A DNA stretch of 26,640 nt, taken from a virus. The translations under genes and the position numbers were made by a program. The stretch's first letter is position 1. Each line of letters opens with the position of its first letter. The stretch covers positions 1 to 26,640 of IMG/VR virus record IMGVR_UViG_3300046516_001425. One strand, written 5' to 3'. Positions 22,751 to 26,640 of the stretch are shown piece by piece. The notes under the pieces are model-generated. The model did no database searches and was not told the DNA's origin. It saw nothing but the letters and a program-made list of their open reading frames with translations.

Positions 22751-23755
22751 ATGTCATTCTCGCGCGCCGCGAACGTCGCCCTGTTCAGCGTTGCCGTCAG
22801 CGGGCGCACGCTCACCCCCAGCGGGCCATTGTTCATTGGTGACATTCGCCAGCGGTTGCCGATTGCCGCGCCGTCAGTGACCCTCACCGGCAGCGTGGAC
22901 AGCGCGCAGTTCGATGTCTACGCGCAGGCGATTGGCGGCGACGGCTATCAACTGATCAGCTACCCGGTGGGGACGGCGACGGCGGGACGGACGGACATCG
23001 TCCAGGCGGGCAGTGTCTATGATTACCCGTCGTCGGGCAGTTGCCTGTGGATACCCGTCCCCGGCGGCGCACTGCTGCCCTACATCCGCATTGATCCGTC
23101 GGGCGGCATCAGTCTCATCCCGTTCGCGGCGGCAGGGTCGTCACTGGTGACGGTCGGCGCGGCACCGCTGAATCCGATCCAACTGTCACTCGGCGCATCC
23201 TCCTCACGGATCGACGCGCTCCTCGGTGAGTTGCGGGTGGGCGGGCTGACGAACCTGATCCTGCAAACGCACGGCGGCACGGGTGCCGTCATCTCGATGC
23301 TCAATAATCTGATGCAGATCGTGCAGGCGGGGTTGACGATCTCCTCCATCACCCAGCCGGACAACGGGCAGCAGGTTGTTTTCGATCAGTCGGGCCACAT
23401 CCGCTACGCGCAGAACAACGCGCCGACCGTCAGTACCGGCACGGGTGCGGGGACGACGGCGGCGGCGACGACCCTCGCGGGCACCGATCAGCATGGACTG
23501 CTCGGCGTCACGACGACGGCGGCACCGGCAGCGAACGCGACGGTGGCGACGGTCGCCTACCGGACGAGTTACGCGACCGCGCCGTACGCGGTGGAACTGT
23601 TCCCGGCGAACCGCGCGGCGGCGGCACTGGGGAGTGCCAGTGTTGTCCTTGCCGCGCCGACGGCGGGGTTCAGTTTCAATCTGACATCCGGGGCAACGCC
23701 CCTCGCGGCGACGACACTCTATCAATGGACGTACCACGTCCTCGTTGCCGCGTGA
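22751..23755 (+). CDS. Tail fibre or spike protein with a common C-terminal domain
   Basis: 334 aa from ATG 22751 (GAGG six bases ahead; a TTG at 22745 is in the spacer). The N-terminal part (SVAVSGRTLTPSGPLFIGDI) and centre are beta-rich with Gly/Ser turns (YDYPSSGSCLWIPVPGGALL). The C-terminal 90 residues (GTDQHGLLGVTTTAAPAANA ... AYRTSYATAPYAVELFPANR ... TTLYQWTYHVLVAA) have the pattern of the small beta-sandwich that ends many phage fibres and spikes, often the trimer-forming or receptor-binding head. Two His are present but no HxH cluster. It probably contributes to host recognition. Confidence 0.72.
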   Translation: MSFSRAANVALFSVAVSGRTLTPSGPLFIGDIRQRLPIAAPSVTLTGSVDSAQFDVYAQAIGGDGYQLISYPVGTATAGRTDIVQAGSVYDYPSSGSCLWIPVPGGALLPYIRIDPSGGISLIPFAAAGSSLVTVGAAPLNPIQLSLGASSSRIDALLGELRVGGLTNLILQTHGGTGAVISMLNNLMQIVQAGLTISSITQPDNGQQVVFDQSGHIRYAQNNAPTVSTGTGAGTTAAATTLAGTDQHGLLGVTTTAAPAANATVATVAYRTSYATAPYAVELFPANRAAAALGSASVVLAAPTAGFSFNLTSGATPLAATTLYQWTYHVLVAA

Positions 23756-23767
23756 AGGGGTGGTGCG

Positions 23768-26401
23768 ATGGGTTTGCTGTCGTTGGTGCTGTGTGATCTG
23801 AATCTGACGCCGCTGCCGCAGGAATGGGCGATCGAGCAGATCCTTTCGGCGACGATCGTGATGGAGGAGTTGGACCAGTTCTCGCCGCACTCGATCACGG
23901 TCAGTGGCTCGTTCCGCCAATCACTGGCGCTCCTCACCGGCATCACGGCGGTACAGGTGATCGACGACGAGGTCGGCACGATCGCCTATGGGCTGATCGA
24001 TGACCCGGAGGAGCAAATCACCGCCTCGGATCAGCACACGATCACGCTGCAACTGCCGAACATCACCGAGGTGCTCCGCTACTCGACGACCGGTCAGGGC
24101 TGGATCGCGGGCTATGTCCAGCCGATCGGCGGCATCCCGCCACCGCACGGCACGACCTTCAGTGGGCCGACGCTGGCGACGATCATCAACCGGATCGGTG
24201 CCTTACGCTATGGTTGGTCCGCGCGCTGCGTCGATTTCGGGGATGTGCCCTATGTCCTGCGCTTCGAGGACGCGACGATCCTGGGCGCACTCCTGCAAAC
24301 GGCGGACGCCGTTGGGGCGCACGCGCGTCAGGGGCATGACCCGGACGGCACACCGAACCGCAGCATCGAACTCGGCATCTTCGGCGCGTCACCGCTGATC
24401 GAGATTCTCACCCCGGACGGCGGCAACGCGCAGGACATCCTCGCCAACAACGCGAACGCGCGCCTTGTGCAGACGATCACCCGTCACCCGGCGGACTGCA
24501 CGAAACTGACGAATGTGATGACCCCGCTCGGTGGTGGCAGCGGCACCAGTCAGGTGCGCTTCCGCAGACTCTTCCGCATCCTCTATGACCCAACCTACGA
24601 GCATTACCAGTCGAAGAATCCGCGCGGTATCAACTACTACTTCCCTGAGTACGACAGCCACTTCCCGATCCCGGCCCTCGTGGACTACAGCGCGACACCG
24701 GCGCGGTTGTTCCCGGCACGGCCGATGAAGGGGAACAGCACGCAGTGGGAGTTCGCCGTTCGGTTGGACGGTGGCGCGGACGGCTATGAATATTGCATCG
24801 TCAATCAGGCATCGCTCGACAAGTGGAACGCGCAGTATCCCGGCAGTGGGGAGTTCCGCAGCCCGTTCACCGACTCCTCATTCACCTATGTGGACAGCAA
24901 CATCTTCAATCAGGAGCTATCGGAGCGCGCGCTCTATGTCGCGGCGAAGGCGCAGTTGCAGTGGTACGGCACGCCGCAGCAGAGTGTGACGGTGACGACG
25001 GTCGGCACCCGTCGCCCACCGCGTGCGGGGGACCGCGTCAAGCTCAATGTGCAGATGATCGGCTTCGATCCGCAGGGCGCATTCCCCGAGATCGACGAGG
25101 AGGGCGCGTATTATGTCGTCGCGGTCTCGCGCTCCTACGGCGATGTCGTCACCGACACGTGGACGCTAACGAGTAACGGCAAGCACCCGCCCGACGCGAC
25201 CAGTCGATCCGGTGATGCCACACGCGGCATGATCGAGGCGCTCCGCTTGATCCCGACGACGACGCCCGCGATCTACCCCTTGGACACCGGTCGGGTGAAG
25301 ATCGATGCCGCGCACCCGCTCACCAAGAACTGGGAGATTCCCGCCTCGACCTTCCGCGTCCAGCAGGCGAAGATTCTCGTGACGATCTTCGCCGTGCGCC
25401 ACGACCTCAATCAGGCGCACAAGGATGGCGAGCACCAGCACGATGTCGGCATCCCGCAACTCACCGGTACGGTCACGATCAAAGCGGTCGATGAAACGAC
25501 GAGTAACGCCCAGCAGTTCCTGCCCCAGTTCCAGCACGGTCACACGAGTGCGAGCATGGGCAACCAGGGATCGCAGGGCATCGGCGTCGGCGCGAACCAG
25601 TGGGGGCACAATCACGGTTCCTCCGTCGCGGCAACCGGCGGCGGCACGGTCGGATCGGCCAATGTCCCCAATCTCGGTAGCCACTTCCATCATCTCACTG
25701 CCGGTTCCGGCGGCGACCCCATCGCCAACAAGTCGCCGCCGAACACGCCCGGTATTCTCTACACGACGAATACGGGGGTGCTGCAAGCAGACCGTCTCGG
25801 CGCGGTGATGAGCACCAGTTCGGACATCTCCTTCGTCGCGTCACAGACGAATCACAGTCACGGCACCTCCGTCCCCACGACCGGCGGCGGCGCGGTCAGC
25901 GGGAACAACCTCAATAACCCCGCACTGGGAACGGATGGCTACGCGGGACTCAAGCCCAGTGTGGATAACAGCGGCACCGGCTGGACGCCGCGTTCCTACT
26001 ATCCGGGCGAGACCCCGTTTGTCACCGTGCCGACGACGACCACGACGACGGTCGGCAACCTCGGCGCGCAGACGAATGGTGGGCACACGCACACGCTCGA
26101 TCCCGGTATCTACGAAACGTCCTTCAGCTACGTGCGCGTCCTCCTCGAGATCAACGCCCAGGACAGTCTCGGCTGGCAAGACCTCGGTGCGGGCATCGGC
26201 TGGGACGGCACCACATCGATGACGAACTCGTTGGACATCACCCGCTATGTCGAGCAGGCCTCGGGCAAGGTCGTCATGTTCCGCCTCACCGGTCTGTCAG
26301 ATGCCACCGGCGCGCAAAACCCGACCGGTCTGACCGAGGTGGAGATGTCCGGCTTCGGTGTCCTCGAACTGAGCGGTGTCGGGAGTCAGGTGTTGACATG
26401 A
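23768..26401 (+). CDS. Tail hub/tip protein with HxH-rich C-terminal region (putative)
   Basis: 877 aa from ATG 23768 (AAGGGG at 23755-23760). The first ~500 residues resemble baseplate hub or tail-associated proteins: an N-terminal beta part (SHSITVSGSFRQSLALLTGI-type), EEQITASDQHTITLQLPNITE, TIINRIGALRYGW, and VGTRRPPRAGDRVKLNVQMIG and AYYVVAVSRSYGDVVTDTWTL, the shape of a gp27-like hub. From about 550 six HxH motifs occur: 556/558, 590/592, 614/616, 639/641, 696/698 and 773/775, separated by Gly/Thr/Asn-rich stretches. T4 gp37 uses HxH motifs to bind iron ions in a needle-like tip. A closing beta region (YETSFSYVRVLLEIN) follows. The function is inferred. Confidence 0.72.
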   Translation: MGLLSLVLCDLNLTPLPQEWAIEQILSATIVMEELDQFSPHSITVSGSFRQSLALLTGITAVQVIDDEVGTIAYGLIDDPEEQITASDQHTITLQLPNITEVLRYSTTGQGWIAGYVQPIGGIPPPHGTTFSGPTLATIINRIGALRYGWSARCVDFGDVPYVLRFEDATILGALLQTADAVGAHARQGHDPDGTPNRSIELGIFGASPLIEILTPDGGNAQDILANNANARLVQTITRHPADCTKLTNVMTPLGGGSGTSQVRFRRLFRILYDPTYEHYQSKNPRGINYYFPEYDSHFPIPALVDYSATPARLFPARPMKGNSTQWEFAVRLDGGADGYEYCIVNQASLDKWNAQYPGSGEFRSPFTDSSFTYVDSNIFNQELSERALYVAAKAQLQWYGTPQQSVTVTTVGTRRPPRAGDRVKLNVQMIGFDPQGAFPEIDEEGAYYVVAVSRSYGDVVTDTWTLTSNGKHPPDATSRSGDATRGMIEALRLIPTTTPAIYPLDTGRVKIDAAHPLTKNWEIPASTFRVQQAKILVTIFAVRHDLNQAHKDGEHQHDVGIPQLTGTVTIKAVDETTSNAQQFLPQFQHGHTSASMGNQGSQGIGVGANQWGHNHGSSVAATGGGTVGSANVPNLGSHFHHLTAGSGGDPIANKSPPNTPGILYTTNTGVLQADRLGAVMSTSSDISFVASQTNHSHGTSVPTTGGGAVSGNNLNNPALGTDGYAGLKPSVDNSGTGWTPRSYYPGETPFVTVPTTTTTTVGNLGAQTNGGHTHTLDPGIYETSFSYVRVLLEINAQDSLGWQDLGAGIGWDGTTSMTNSLDITRYVEQASGKVVMFRLTGLSDATGAQNPTGLTEVEMSGFGVLELSGVGSQVLT

Positions 26402-26640
26402 GAATCACGGACCTCGTCCCATTGCGGCTACGGCAACGTTCGCTGCTGGCGCAGAACGGCGCACACGAGCCAGCGCGCGCTCCCGTCCCCGCCGTCAGTT
26501 TCGATCCAACCGATGGCGCGAAGCGGGTGCTGATCACCGTCAACCCGGACCTTAGCTTCGCGCCGGTCCAGTGGTTCGGGATGACCGAGACGCTGGGCGA
26601 TGCGGGCGCGCACGAGGCGGCGGAGATCGCCGCCCACGGT
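26398..26640 (+). CDS. Partial gene, unknown product (cut by window end)
   Basis: Starts at ATG 26398, overlapping the previous stop as ATGA, and remains open to the last base (81 codons). The visible part begins MRITDLVPLRLRQRSLLAQN, continues as a Pro/Ala-rich stretch and then VLITVNPDLSFAPVQWFGMTET. No family is recognised. Third positions are G/C-rich like the neighbours. It is probably another tail or baseplate gene of the same operon, but the 3' part is missing. Confidence 0.6.
   Translation, partial: MRITDLVPLRLRQRSLLAQNGAHEPARAPVPAVSFDPTDGAKRVLITVNPDLSFAPVQWFGMTETLGDAGAHEAAEIAAHG

Overview
The window is the late structural half of a tailed phage or prophage with a long, flexible, non-contractile tail (siphovirus type). 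Every convincing gene lies on the + strand. They follow the classical order: small terminase, large terminase, a methyltransferase, portal, protease/scaffold, decoration protein, major capsid protein, head-tail connectors, tail terminator, tail tube protein, frameshifted tail chaperones, a very long tape measure protein, distal tail and fibre/hub proteins. No sheath gene, integrase, repressor, tRNA, rRNA, CRISPR array or host gene is visible. The DNA is GC-rich, third codon positions are strongly G/C, and ribosome binding sites are mostly strong (GGAGG, AAGGGG), which points to a high-GC bacterial host. The sequence alone does not let me name the host phylum.

Region 1-692 has no believable gene. 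It holds a perfect 21-bp palindrome (27-47), many short direct and inverted repeats (CGGTGC, GATCGGTGC, GAGCAC), a loxP-like dyad (321-353) and a 12-bp palindrome (422-433). It lies directly before terS, so a packaging site, a control region for the late genes or a recombination site are the main candidates.

Region 693-10102 is the head module. TerS and TerL package DNA. An MT-A70-type adenine methyltransferase sits between TerL and portal, and a 62-aa two-helix membrane protein sits between portal and protease/scaffold. The 434-aa protease/scaffold gene has a strong in-frame internal start (GTG 5672) that would give a separate 152-aa scaffold, as in lambda C/Nu3. Decoration protein, capsid protein, two connectors, a small acidic/alanine-rich protein, a gp10-like tail completion protein and a tail terminator follow.

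Region 10159-26640 is the tail module. The tail chaperone has a T7 slippery run (11495-11501) that joins two ORFs by -1 frameshifting. The 1963-aa tape measure carries a lytic transglycosylase-like and a cysteine-peptidase-like domain plus two helical tracts with an exact 18-residue period. The tail tip comprises a putative distal tail protein (probably starting at ATT 17732), a 1039-aa fibre protein with ten-residue repeats, a small protein, a four-cysteine protein, a fibre with a common C-terminal domain, and an 877-aa hub-like protein whose C-terminal third has six HxH motifs. A further gene runs off the right edge. Several leaders before abundant structural genes contain C-tracts complementary to the downstream ribosome binding site, suggesting translational control of stoichiometry.
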